In this document: positions 43,574 to 52,597 of the stretch, piece by piece
How the letters are laid out: the number at the start of each line of letters is the position of its first letter
Numbering within the stretch: the stretch's first letter is position 1
Assembly: GCF_030345335.1 (NCBI RefSeq)
Contig: NZ_JAPVRC010000002.1
Coordinates: forward strand, 62,001 to 126,000
Direction: 5' to 3'
Length of the DNA: 64,000 bases
Source of the DNA: Halobacillus campisalis
GTDB taxonomy: Bacteria > Bacillota > Bacilli > Bacillales > Halobacillaceae
The notes under the pieces: generated by a model
Databases searched by the model: none
What the model was told of the DNA's origin: nothing
The model's input: only the letters and a program-made list of their open reading frames with translations
Position numbers and translations under genes: made by a program

Positions 43574-45529
43574 ATGAAGGGGTTGAGAAAATTGACTGCA
43601 AACGTGAGAAATATCCCTCGAAAAACTGCACAGAAACCTTTTAGAAATAATTGCTTAATCAGCGGATTCAAGATAAAGGAACATATGGAGTTAATAGCTG
43701 CTATTCTCAGCGGAATAATGATATTAACCGCATGGGTATGGGGAAATCAATTGCCTTATTCCATATTTGTTACCTTGCATATCCTGGCATTTGTAATAGG
43801 CGGGTTTGCTAAGGCTAAGGAAGGCATCCAAAAGACGATGGCCGAACGGGAATTGAACGTAGAAATGCTGATGATTTTTGCTGCCATTGGCTCTGCTTTA
43901 ATTGGATACTGGACAGAAGGTGCTATTTTAATCTTCATTTTTGCATTAAGTGGAGCATTAGAAACATACACGATGAACAAGAGTCAGCGGGAAATTTCCT
44001 CACTGATGGATTTACAGCCTCAAGAAGCTTTGCGTATTAAGAACGGGGAAGAAGAATTAGTCTCTATAAATCAATTGCATATCGGTGATCAAATACTTAT
44101 AAAAGCAGGGGAAAGAGTTCCATCTGATGGCACAATTATCAAAGGGAGAACGACTATCGATGAAAGTGCTATAACAGGGGAATCCTTCCCTGTCTCTAAA
44201 GAAATGCAAGAAGAAGTGTTTGCCGGGACCGTCAATATTAATGGAAGCATAACGGTAGAGATCACCAAACCAGCCAATGAAACACTTTTTCAAAAAATCA
44301 TTACACTCGTACAATCGGCACAAAGTGAAAAGTCTCCTTCCCAACTTTTTATTGAACGTTTTGAAGGAACTTATGTAAAAGCCGTGCTGGTCGTTGTGGC
44401 AATTATGATGTTCTTACCACATTTTGTTTTTGGCTGGAGCTGGACGGATACTATTTATCGAGCAATGATCCTGTTGGTAGTAGCTTCCCCCTGTGCTTTA
44501 GTAGCCTCTATCATGCCTGCCACCCTCTCTGCTATTTCGACAGGAGCTCGTAATGGCGTCTTATTCAAAGGGGGCGTTCATTTAGAAAAACTTTCTCACT
44601 TGCAGGCAATCGCATTTGATAAGACAGGGACATTGACCAATGGGAAGCCTGAAGTGACAGACCTAATCACTCGTTCAGACAAAGAAGTGGCTGAAATACT
44701 ATCCATCCTTTCATCCATAGAACGTGAGTCTAATCACCCTATAGCTCAAGCAATAGTCAATTATACAAATATGCTGCCTGACGTTGAACGACTAGAGGTT
44801 CAACATATGCAAGATATTCCCGGGAGTGGTGTAACAGCTGAAATTGATGGAGTGACCTGGAAAATTGGAAAGCCAGGCTTTCTAGGGAAAGAAGCTGCTG
44901 AATCTTTTCAAAATGGCGTGTTAAAAAAGTTAGCCGAACAAGGTAAAACGGTTGTATTTATCGGAGATAAATACGGTATAGCGGGGTTAGTAGCACTTAA
45001 AGATACCGTTCGTGAAGAAACAAAAGATGCTATCCAAGTTTTGCGAAAAAATGGAGTCTATACCGTTATGCTGACGGGGGACAATGAAACTACCGCTGAA
45101 GCAATCGCAAAAGAAGCAGGAATGGATAATTATGTGGCCGAGTGTTTGCCGGAAGAAAAAGTGCAAGAAGTTAAACTTTTACGTAAAGCTTATGAGAATG
45201 TAGGGATGGTCGGGGATGGGATCAACGATGCACCTGCATTAGCTACCGCCAACGTAGGAATAGCTATGGGAGCAGGTACGGACGTTGCATTGGAAACTGC
45301 AGATGTTGTTTTAATGAAGAATGATCTTCCGAAAATCGCGGAAGCCATTCAATTATCTGAACGGATGAATAAAGTCATAAAACAGAACGTCGTCTTTTCG
45401 CTTCTTGTCATCATGCTGTTGATTATCTCCAACTTTCTCCAGGTACTTGACCTGCCACTTGGAGTCATTGGCCATGAAGGCAGTACGATCTTAGTTATAT
45501 TGAACGGGCTGCGTTTGCTTAAAACATAG
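43574..45529 (+). CDS. Heavy-metal P1B-type ATPase (ZosA/PfeT-like)
   Basis: A 651-residue metal pump of the inner membrane. It lacks a Cys-x2-Cys HMA domain; a short basic N-terminus leads into membrane helices. TGES (201-204), SPC in the metal site (305-307), phosphorylation Asp349 in DKTGTLTNG, SNHP, and MVGDGINDAPAL are intact. SPCALVASIMPATLSAI is close to the ZosA/PfeT branch, so Zn2+ or Fe2+ are the likely ions; the PerR-like site fits peroxide-linked control. Start ATG 43574 may be coupled to the mini-ORF; TTG 43592 with AAGGGG is an alternative. Confidence 0.88.
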   Translation: MKGLRKLTANVRNIPRKTAQKPFRNNCLISGFKIKEHMELIAAILSGIMILTAWVWGNQLPYSIFVTLHILAFVIGGFAKAKEGIQKTMAERELNVEMLMIFAAIGSALIGYWTEGAILIFIFALSGALETYTMNKSQREISSLMDLQPQEALRIKNGEEELVSINQLHIGDQILIKAGERVPSDGTIIKGRTTIDESAITGESFPVSKEMQEEVFAGTVNINGSITVEITKPANETLFQKIITLVQSAQSEKSPSQLFIERFEGTYVKAVLVVVAIMMFLPHFVFGWSWTDTIYRAMILLVVASPCALVASIMPATLSAISTGARNGVLFKGGVHLEKLSHLQAIAFDKTGTLTNGKPEVTDLITRSDKEVAEILSILSSIERESNHPIAQAIVNYTNMLPDVERLEVQHMQDIPGSGVTAEIDGVTWKIGKPGFLGKEAAESFQNGVLKKLAEQGKTVVFIGDKYGIAGLVALKDTVREETKDAIQVLRKNGVYTVMLTGDNETTAEAIAKEAGMDNYVAECLPEEKVQEVKLLRKAYENVGMVGDGINDAPALATANVGIAMGAGTDVALETADVVLMKNDLPKIAEAIQLSERMNKVIKQNVVFSLLVIMLLIISNFLQVLDLPLGVIGHEGSTILVILNGLRLLKT

Positions 45530-45559
45530 CATCCATCTATAAAACAGGTTTTTTAGCTT

Positions 45560-45797
45560 CAGAGTGCAGGATAAAAAGGCATAGAGTCGGTGAAAGAAGC
45601 TGTACACTCTATGTATCCATCCAGGAAGGGTACTGGGCCTTATCACAGGTTCTTTTATAGCAGTAATTACGATAATAATGATTCAGGGGTTAATTCATCT
45701 CTACTCTGTTGAACGTTTTCATATCCCAGGGTCCTTATTTTAAACGTATTACTACCACGATTTAAGAGCTGTCTATATTAAACAGCTCTTTTTTTAC
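45560..45797 (+). pseudogene. Partial duplicate of the DUF624 gene 3' end and terminator
   Basis: This stretch is a diverged copy of 57738-57994. Identical runs include ACTGGGCCTTATCACAGGT, ACTACCACGATTTAAGAGCT and TTAAACAGCTCTTTTTTT. Stops and an internal deletion of about 17 bp break the frame. The end hairpin (45763-45795) is intact and can terminate the ATPase gene. Confidence 0.85.
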
Positions 45798-45804
45798 TTC
45801 ACTT

Positions 45805-46158
45805 TTAAGATTTTTTATCCTGGTCCGTTCCCCATTTGTGCATCTCTTCTAAAACAGGTTGTAACGTCATACCTTTCTTGGTCATCGAATATTCAACCTT
45901 TGGAGGTATTTCATTATATTGCTTTCTTTTGATCAATCCATCTTCTTCTAATTCTTTTAGCTGCTGACTTAGTACTTTATGTGTAACTCCTGGCAGCAGA
46001 CGACGTAATTCATTATAACGGTAGGTGCCTTCCACACATAGATGCCATAGAATCACGGTTTTCCACTTACCACCGATTTTGTTTAACGTATATTCAATTG
46101 AACATTTCAGTTTGCCTTTGTCATCAACTTGAACGTTATTCTCCAAGCGTTTACTCAC
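45805..46158 (-). CDS. HxlR-family transcriptional regulator
   Basis: A 117-residue winged-helix MarR-like regulator of the HxlR group. CSIEYTLNKIGGKWKTVILWHL, the recognition part RYNELRRLLPGVTHKVLSQQLKELEEDGLI and the wing KVEYSMTKKG are typical. No Cys at the redox-sensing position besides the conserved Cys near residue 19. It is divergent from the VOC gene, with about 110 bp between them, and likely controls it. GTG 46158 is used; TTG 46146 is an alternative given the close AAGGAG. Confidence 0.85.
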   Translation of the reverse strand: MSKRLENNVQVDDKGKLKCSIEYTLNKIGGKWKTVILWHLCVEGTYRYNELRRLLPGVTHKVLSQQLKELEEDGLIKRKQYNEIPPKVEYSMTKKGMTLQPVLEEMHKWGTDQDKKS

Positions 46159-46267
46159 TCCTTACTTACTTTTAAGTTAGTGTCTCACAAAAAAGTGCGC
46201 TCTTACATAATCAAATCTTACGGATATATAATAAGGATTGTCAAAAGATAAACAGGAGGAATACAAG

Positions 46268-46762
46268 ATGCAGCCATATCCAAGAACATTTTCACATATC
46301 GGACTTTCCGTGCCTGATTTAGAAAGAGCTGTAAAATTCTATAAGGAAGTATTCGGGTGGTATGTCATTATGGAACCGTCTGAAGTGCAGAATGACGATT
46401 CTCCAATTGGACAAATGTGCCGTGATGTATTTGGAGATGATTGGGAACGTTTTAGAATCGCGCATTTATCAACGGGGGACAAAATAGGAATCGAACTTTT
46501 TGAATTTCCTGAGAATGAACAACCCGAAAATAATTTTGAGTATTGGAAAACAGGTATATTCCACTTCTGTGTGCAAGATCCTGACATCGAAGGAATTGTA
46601 GAGAAGATCAAAGAATACGGTGGTAAACAGCGTATGCCTATTCGTGAATATTATCCGGATGAAAAACCGTTCAAAATGGTCTATGTCGAAGATCCTTTCG
46701 GAAATATATTTGAAATTTATACCCACAGCTATGAGCTGACCTATTCTGCAGGAGCTTATTAA
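46268..46762 (+). CDS. VOC-superfamily (glyoxalase/dioxygenase-like) protein
   Basis: A protein of about 164 residues with two beta-alpha-beta3 modules. FSHIGLSVPDLERAVKFYKEVFGW starts module one and FHFCVQDPDIEGIVEKIKEYGG module two; YVEDPFGNIFEIYTHS ends it. His and Glu in these places could bind a metal. It may detoxify or cleave a small electrophile; the substrate is not readable. AGGAGG precedes ATG 46268. Paired with the HxlR gene and followed by a terminator. Confidence 0.82.
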   Translation: MQPYPRTFSHIGLSVPDLERAVKFYKEVFGWYVIMEPSEVQNDDSPIGQMCRDVFGDDWERFRIAHLSTGDKIGIELFEFPENEQPENNFEYWKTGIFHFCVQDPDIEGIVEKIKEYGGKQRMPIREYYPDEKPFKMVYVEDPFGNIFEIYTHSYELTYSAGAY

Positions 46763-46852
46763 TGAAAAGTATGTTATAAGTAATGCTCTAAACCCTGCTA
46801 TAGTGGAATCTATCTCCAATAATAATTTGTGTTTTTTTAAAGTTTACATCTA

Positions 46853-46895
46853 AAACCCCTCTTAAGAGTTCACTAAACTTAAGAGGGGTTTTTTA
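46853..46895 (+). terminator. Terminator of the VOC gene
   Basis: AAACCCCTCTTAAG pairs with CTTAAGAGGGGTTT, followed by a T run. Confidence 0.85.
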
Positions 46896-47093
46896 TTAGT
46901 TTTCCGAAAGTGAAGGCGTGTATACCACTTCTAAGTTCAAATCCATTACTACTCTTACGCCTAAGGTAACAGATTCATTGGCCCGCACGTACGTTGGTTT
47001 GAGAGAGGGGGAGGAGGGCTTGTCACCTCCTCCTACTAGATTTTACATATAGATGAATTGTGTTAATGCGAGTTTTATATTGGTTAAATTTAA
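46896..47093. other. Intergenic stretch with a GC-rich hairpin
   Basis: GGAGGAGG pairs with CCTCCTCC near 47009-47033, without a T run; it could slow transcription leaving the GH32 gene. Nothing else is seen. Confidence 0.4.
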
Positions 47094-50000
47094 TCATTCG
47101 TTTTGAAAATGTATGGTCACTTTATCGAGATTTTCAAAAGCAGACTGAAGTTTCTTTTGATAGTTCGGTTGTGAAGTCGCAATCATCAGATCATCAACCT
47201 CTATAGTGACCTCCGCACTTTCATTCATAACATGCTGTGATTGTTTAATTAATTCATTAATCACCCAAGCGCGTAGTTTTTCCTTATGTTTAACTTCCTG
47301 GCTTTGTTCAAACTGTACAGTTAAAGCAAGGTCTTTTTTAGTATCATTAATATACTTGTTCACTGAATCATGATTAAAGATATCTTTAACATGTTTCTTA
47401 ATCGTGCTTTTCTTTACTTTATTGTTCGGATGTTCCTTAGCAGCTTCATCTAAATTAATAGCAATAGAAGCTTTTTGGTTCGATTCCTTTTGCATTGTCA
47501 CTACATCATTTTCCGCAAGAGCTTTTGATGAGCTTGAGACTTGAACAGGGACATTGACATCATCAAGGTTGATGTGGCCAAATCCTCCTGTACTTTGGTC
47601 AACGAGCTGAATGTATAGTTTTTCACCAATATACTCCGAAGCATCCCATTCTAAACGCCGATAAGCTTCGTCATTTTGACCCGTTGCTTTTTTCAGAATT
47701 TCTCCGGTGGAAGCATTTATCAGGGCGACGTAAAGCTTGTCCTTGTCATCTCCACCAGAGGTGAGGAAGTCAATTTGACCATTCCCCCCAAGAGTGAATG
47801 TTTCAGATTGTAAGACTCCTGTCCCTGCGTCACCGATCTCAGGGTTGTAGCCCCACAAATGATAGCCTTCGGGATCCAGGCTCGTTGTGGCTTGAGAGAA
47901 TGGACCACCCCAGCCCCAATTATCTGCATTGGTTACATGCTCATCTGAGAAGGTGTTACCTTCTATCACTTTCCATCCTGTTAAGTCACCTGTCTGGAAG
48001 TCATGATTTGTTAATTCTTCGTGCGGGATTTCTTCTTCTTTAGGTTCATGATAAGCAGGAGCTTCTTCACCGTAAGCTGAGTCCATTTCCCATATTTTCA
48101 TAGACTCAATTTTAGCTTTGCCTTGTTTGCTCCAAAGTTTTATGCCGAGAGCATCGGAACGGGTTGGGTAAGCACGGGTGGTAATGCTCTTCTTACCATT
48201 CGCGTAAGCTTCAATCATAGAGCGGTCTACATATAAGGAAAGTTTAAGATTTTCTCCATCTAATTCTAATTCTCCTGAGTTGCTCGTTTTTTGAATGTCA
48301 GGATTTAAGCTCATTTTAGTGGCGTCGACTCCGAATTGTTGCAGGTTTTCATCGTAATAAACCCCTACTTGTTCTTCACCATCTGCAGTTCTACGGACTT
48401 GAATGCCGTATTCATCAGCTGTATCTGCTTTAATCTCAAGTTCTATTTCCAGAGTATCTCCTTCAACATTCTCTAAGATCTCATTCGCTTTTGGAATGGA
48501 CTTGTTTTTGAAGGAGGCCAATTGTTCACCTCTAAGTGAATCTATTTCTTTGATTGGCTCAATGCCTAATTCGTTGTTGTCTTGAAGTGAAAGGGAAAGC
48601 GGCAGTCCAGCATTGTGTGCCCAACCTGCATCATAATGTTGCTGTTCGCTGCGGCGGTCTTGACTGATCGTAAACAGGGTGGATTTTCCGGATTCATCAA
48701 CCATTCCGCTTGGGCCTGTTAAGTGCTCTCCGTAATCAAACAGTCGAGGCTCTTCGTGATCAGGGACAAATTTATTTGTTTCTTTATCCCATGTTCCTAT
48801 CCAATGAAAAACGTATTTTACATTATGCTCACTATATTCACTAAACCATGGGTTAATGAAAAAGGCGTATTTCTGATCACCGTTAGAGTCTTCTCCAACA
48901 GGTAGCATAACGGGAAGTTCCCACACATCTCCTGTTTTAGGGTATTCTGAAGTATTCCCGGAGAAGAAGGGACCTTCGTAATCCCAGTTCTTTAAATCTT
49001 TGGATGTATAAAGGAGAGCGGTTCCTCCGACGTCTTCAATGCCTGATCCCACCAGTTGATAGTAGGTTTCGCCATCCTTCCATACATAGGGATCTCGGAA
49101 TTGGCCAAACATGATTTCCCCTTCTTCTGCAGCCAGACCATTTTCTTGAACCGTTACAGGCTCGTCGTACATTTCCCATTCTTTAAGCATTGGATCACTT
49201 GGATCTGCAGCTGTTGCCAGTCCTGTCATCTGATTAGGTGTTTTACTGTCGTCACCAGCGGTAAATAATAGAGCTGGATTTCCGTCAGGACCAATGGTAG
49301 AGTCTCCAGACCATACGCCATCAGGTGAAACTCCTGAAGGGGCAAGGGCAACGGGTGCGTCTTCCCAGTGAACCATATCATCACTTACCATGTGGCCCCA
49401 GTGAATCTGATGCCAGTAAGGACCTTGCGGATTATGCTGGTAGAAAATATGGTACTTTCCATTGTACTTAAGGGGTGCGTGAGGTTCGTTCATCCAATGT
49501 CCGGGTGCCATCATATGATATTGTGGACGATGCCGGTCTCCGTCGTATACAGATCGGTCTAAATCAAGGTTGGGATCCGGAAGCTTTTGGTCCTGATATG
49601 TTGAAACAACTTTATCATAATTTCCTTTGACTTCTTCTTCCGTTAAAGACTCATTATGAATTTTGACTTCATCCATCAGTCCATTGAACATGTTGGCTTT
49701 GAAAGCTGTTACAGAAGCAGCTTGATTATGTTTTCCAATCATTAATGGGTTATTAGAGGGTGTAATATAAGTATTTTCTGGTATCTTTTGAACACCAACA
49801 GACTCTCCATTCAAGAAGAGTTCCATTTGATTTTTTTCTTGATCAATAGTAGCTGCAATATAGGACCATTGATCTTTCTTGAGCGGCTTATCTTCATCAG
49901 CCCAGACTTCATACCAGTCTCCATCCATTCCAGCTTGAAGGGACCATTTACCATGTCTGCCCATACCGAGTATATATCCTTCTTGTGTTTTTTTATCGAC

Positions 50001-50912
50001 CTGGTTTACGATTGCAGACATTTGTCCTAAATCGCCCCACTCGTAGGATCTTGGCGCCACCCAAGCTTCAATGGTCAGCTCATTTTTAGGTTTCATCGCT
50101 TCTTCTGCAGGGCGGGTGACCCAAGTAGAGTAACCGTCGTATAAGAGCGCGCCTTCTTTTATTCCTTGTTTCCATAATGGATCAGTGGAGGTTTTATATT
50201 TAGCATCATTGAAAACATATTCTACCAGGTCTTCTTGATCGCTTGCTTCATCATAAGCGAATTTCCCTTTTTGCTCATCGAATGCCCAATAATGTTGGAC
50301 TCCTTTTTCCTCTTCTGAATGATCATCTGTATTGTATACACGAAAATCGTCGACATTAATGTGACCAAATCCCCCGGTATGCTGGTCGACAATTTTTATA
50401 TATACTTTCTCACTAATAAAATCTGATGCATCCCATCGGACCCGTCGGTACTTTTCACTGTCCGCGCCTGTAGCTTTAAAAAGCTCTTTATTATCAGAAG
50501 AACGAACAAGTGATACATATAATCGATCTGAATCTTGTCCACCGCCGATAAGAAAATCAATTTGGCCGTTTCCCCCCAGAGTGAAGGTTTCAGATTCGAG
50601 AATTCCGGTTCGAGCATCGGCATTCGATTCTTCATCTGCACCACTGAAGCCCCAAAGGTGGTAGGTTCCTTCATGACCGAATGGCCCACCCCAAAATTCT
50701 TCGGTATCTGTGATAGGCTCATCAAAAGCTGTGCCTTCTTTTGTCCAGCCAGTTAAATCACCTGTTTCAAATCCAGGATTTGTTATAGTAGGAGCTTCTT
50801 CATCATTTGAGAGTTTGCTAGTTTCACTTGCCTCTAAGTCACTCTCACTGAAAAAAACAAAACTGATGAGCAGCATAAAAAAAGTTGTAAAACCAATAGT
50901 CATCTTCCTCAT
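47094..50912 (-). CDS. Secreted multi-domain GH32 fructanase (levanase-type)
   Basis: A protein of about 1272 residues with a signal peptide. Order: jelly-roll-like domain (about 43-193, NPGFETGDLTGW ... GGFGHINVDD), LamG-like domain (about 203-430), GH32 propeller and sandwich (about 460-930), a second copy of the jelly-roll domain (about 967-1121, same NHDFQTGDLTGW ... GGFGHINLDD frame), and a charged helical tail. Catalytic places: WMNEPHAP with Glu476 where GH32 normally has Asp, FRDP (Asp607) and VWELP (Glu665). No LPXTG anchor. Start ATG 50912 has AAAGAGGG upstream. It likely cuts levan or inulin; a tandem LacI operator lies upstream. Confidence 0.87.
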   Translation of the reverse strand: MRKMTIGFTTFFMLLISFVFFSESDLEASETSKLSNDEEAPTITNPGFETGDLTGWTKEGTAFDEPITDTEEFWGGPFGHEGTYHLWGFSGADEESNADARTGILESETFTLGGNGQIDFLIGGGQDSDRLYVSLVRSSDNKELFKATGADSEKYRRVRWDASDFISEKVYIKIVDQHTGGFGHINVDDFRVYNTDDHSEEEKGVQHYWAFDEQKGKFAYDEASDQEDLVEYVFNDAKYKTSTDPLWKQGIKEGALLYDGYSTWVTRPAEEAMKPKNELTIEAWVAPRSYEWGDLGQMSAIVNQVDKKTQEGYILGMGRHGKWSLQAGMDGDWYEVWADEDKPLKKDQWSYIAATIDQEKNQMELFLNGESVGVQKIPENTYITPSNNPLMIGKHNQAASVTAFKANMFNGLMDEVKIHNESLTEEEVKGNYDKVVSTYQDQKLPDPNLDLDRSVYDGDRHRPQYHMMAPGHWMNEPHAPLKYNGKYHIFYQHNPQGPYWHQIHWGHMVSDDMVHWEDAPVALAPSGVSPDGVWSGDSTIGPDGNPALLFTAGDDSKTPNQMTGLATAADPSDPMLKEWEMYDEPVTVQENGLAAEEGEIMFGQFRDPYVWKDGETYYQLVGSGIEDVGGTALLYTSKDLKNWDYEGPFFSGNTSEYPKTGDVWELPVMLPVGEDSNGDQKYAFFINPWFSEYSEHNVKYVFHWIGTWDKETNKFVPDHEEPRLFDYGEHLTGPSGMVDESGKSTLFTISQDRRSEQQHYDAGWAHNAGLPLSLSLQDNNELGIEPIKEIDSLRGEQLASFKNKSIPKANEILENVEGDTLEIELEIKADTADEYGIQVRRTADGEEQVGVYYDENLQQFGVDATKMSLNPDIQKTSNSGELELDGENLKLSLYVDRSMIEAYANGKKSITTRAYPTRSDALGIKLWSKQGKAKIESMKIWEMDSAYGEEAPAYHEPKEEEIPHEELTNHDFQTGDLTGWKVIEGNTFSDEHVTNADNWGWGGPFSQATTSLDPEGYHLWGYNPEIGDAGTGVLQSETFTLGGNGQIDFLTSGGDDKDKLYVALINASTGEILKKATGQNDEAYRRLEWDASEYIGEKLYIQLVDQSTGGFGHINLDDVNVPVQVSSSSKALAENDVVTMQKESNQKASIAINLDEAAKEHPNNKVKKSTIKKHVKDIFNHDSVNKYINDTKKDLALTVQFEQSQEVKHKEKLRAWVINELIKQSQHVMNESAEVTIEVDDLMIATSQPNYQKKLQSAFENLDKVTIHFQNE

Positions 50913-50966
50913 GACATCCCTCTTTCCAGTAAAATTTATTATTAATAGAGATAAAACAGACAATAA

Positions 50967-50990
50967 GCAAACGATTACGTAAACGATTAC
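50967..50990. promoter_or_regulatory. Tandem LacI-type operators, site 1 (secreted GH32)
   Basis: Two adjacent 12-mers, GCAAACGATTAC and GTAAACGATTAC, each pseudo-palindromic around a central CG (GTAAWCGWTTAC), 55 bp before the GH32 start. Confidence 0.8.
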
Positions 50991-51388
50991 GTAAGATCTA
51001 AAAAAATATGTTGTTAGAAATAACTATTTTTGATACCGCTTTCATCTCTATTAATTAATAATAATTACATAGAAACACCCTTAATTCATCCTTTTATTGC
51101 AAAAAAATTCAGAATAATTCTAAAGACTCATATTGATTCGTGTATATTATCTGGAGAGTCTATGGGGGGCAGATATGAATACTTAGATGATCTCTGCTGA
51201 AATTTAAAGGAATAATACAAATGCTAGAATAAGAGGAGTTAAACTTACTACAAGGATCGGAAAAGTTTTAATTTATACATAATGCTTCCACCCTATTCAA
51301 CACGTTTGAAATTTAGTGTAATAAAGGATGTTGACATGCAGCACAATAATTAGAGAGAGGAGGACGTTCGTAAAATATAAACAAGCTA

Positions 51389-51417
51389 TTGACGAAAGCG
51401 CTTACTTCATTTACTAT
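51389..51417 (+). promoter_or_regulatory. lacI-gene promoter with overlapping cre-like site
   Basis: TTGACG, a 17-bp spacer and TACTAT. CGAAAGCGCTTACT at 51393-51406 matches cre except at its two outer bases and covers the spacer, suggesting CcpA repression. Confidence 0.5.
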
Positions 51418-51426
51418 TTACTTAAG

Positions 51427-51450
51427 GTAAACGATTACGTAATCGTTTGC
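51427..51450. promoter_or_regulatory. Tandem LacI-type operators, site 2 (regulator gene)
   Basis: GTAAACGATTAC followed by its inverted form GTAATCGTTTGC; the core AAACGATTACGTAATCGTTT is a perfect 20-bp palindrome. It sits just past the -10, fitting autorepression. Confidence 0.85.
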
Positions 51451-51478
51451 TTCATCCTCAGGAAAGAGGGATTGTCCT

Positions 51479-52474
51479 ATGGCTTCGATTAAAGATGTTG
51501 CAACGAAAGCAGAGGTGTCTACTGCTACTGTATCCCATGTTATTAATGGTACTCGCTATGTAGCAGATAAGACAAAGGAGAAAGTATACGCAGCCATGAA
51601 AGATTTGGATTACAGTCCAAATATGGTGGCACGCAGTTTAAGAAGTCGAAAATCAAATACAATTGGTCTTCTTGTTCCATTATTAGCTGAAGATACGTCG
51701 AATTTCTTTTTTATGTCCATTGCCAATGGAATTGAACAAGTACTTAAGGAAAATGGGTATAACTTAGTACTTAGCAATTCGAATGAGAATGCAGCTATGG
51801 AAAAGGATCAGATTAAAGTATTTAACCGTCAGCATATCGAGGGATTAGTAATAGCTCCAGTTAATGGAAAGGAGCACAAATACGAAGATCAGTTTAATGG
51901 CGAGTATCCTGTAGTCTTCATTGATCGACGTCCTCAAGGATATGAAGGTGATACGATTCTCGTCAATAACTGTCAAGGAACGAAGGATGCTGTGAACGTA
52001 CTAATTAACAAAGGGCACGACAAAATAGGATTTATTACGGGGACTTTAGGAATTACAACAAGTGATGAAAGATTAGAAGGGTACAAGGAATCTTTAATTC
52101 AACATCACATTGCTTTTAATAAATCTTATATAAAAGAGGGACCAGCTACTTTTCAAGAAGGTTATCAACTGGCTGAAGAGCTTTATAATGAAGGAGTAAC
52201 TGCATTGTTTGTTGCTAATAATGTAATGACAATGGGAGCCGTGTCTTACTTGCAAACTAATGGAGTTAAAGTACCCGATCAAATGGCAATTATAGGGTAT
52301 GATGATTATGATTGGATGAAGATCTCTTCTCCGCCTTTATCTGTTGTGCGGCAGCCCGCTTTTGAAATGGGAAAGGCTGCGGTTGAACAATTGTTAAAGC
52401 GTATCCATGGAGATACTGAAGGCGCAAACGAAGTGATGTTAGACTCTGAATTGGTAATAAGAGGTTCCTGTTAA
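51479..52474 (+). CDS. LacI-family regulator of the fructan regulon
   Basis: A 331-residue repressor. Residues 1-50 hold the LacI DNA-binding part (SIKDVATKAEVSTATVSHVING, hinge YSPNMVARSLRSRKSN), and the rest is a periplasmic-binding-like sensor domain with VVFIDRRP, GFITGTLG and IIGYDDYDW. Central-CG operators repeated in front of this gene, the ABC genes and the secreted GH32 gene identify its likely targets. The inducer is probably a fructose oligosaccharide; inferred. AAAGAGGG precedes ATG 51479. Confidence 0.92.
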   Translation: MASIKDVATKAEVSTATVSHVINGTRYVADKTKEKVYAAMKDLDYSPNMVARSLRSRKSNTIGLLVPLLAEDTSNFFFMSIANGIEQVLKENGYNLVLSNSNENAAMEKDQIKVFNRQHIEGLVIAPVNGKEHKYEDQFNGEYPVVFIDRRPQGYEGDTILVNNCQGTKDAVNVLINKGHDKIGFITGTLGITTSDERLEGYKESLIQHHIAFNKSYIKEGPATFQEGYQLAEELYNEGVTALFVANNVMTMGAVSYLQTNGVKVPDQMAIIGYDDYDWMKISSPPLSVVRQPAFEMGKAAVEQLLKRIHGDTEGANEVMLDSELVIRGSC

Positions 52475-52500
52475 GGTACCTTCTTATTTTTAGCTATAAA

Positions 52501-52524
52501 GTAATCGTTTACGTAATCGTTTAC
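52501..52524. promoter_or_regulatory. Tandem LacI-type operators, site 3 (ABC/sacC operon)
   Basis: Two exact copies of GTAATCGTTTAC in direct tandem, 97 bp before the binding-protein start. Same 12-mer as in the two other sites. Confidence 0.85.
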
Positions 52525-52597
52525 TACTTAAAGGAGGTGAGTGAAAGCTTATCTTGTGTAATCTTATATTTTTACTTTATAAAAGGGGGAGAAACAG

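Noticed and set aside
46153-46267. Defined HxlR operator
   Set aside because: The divergent spacer has AT-rich text and TCTCACAAAAAAGTGCGC but no convincing symmetric site.
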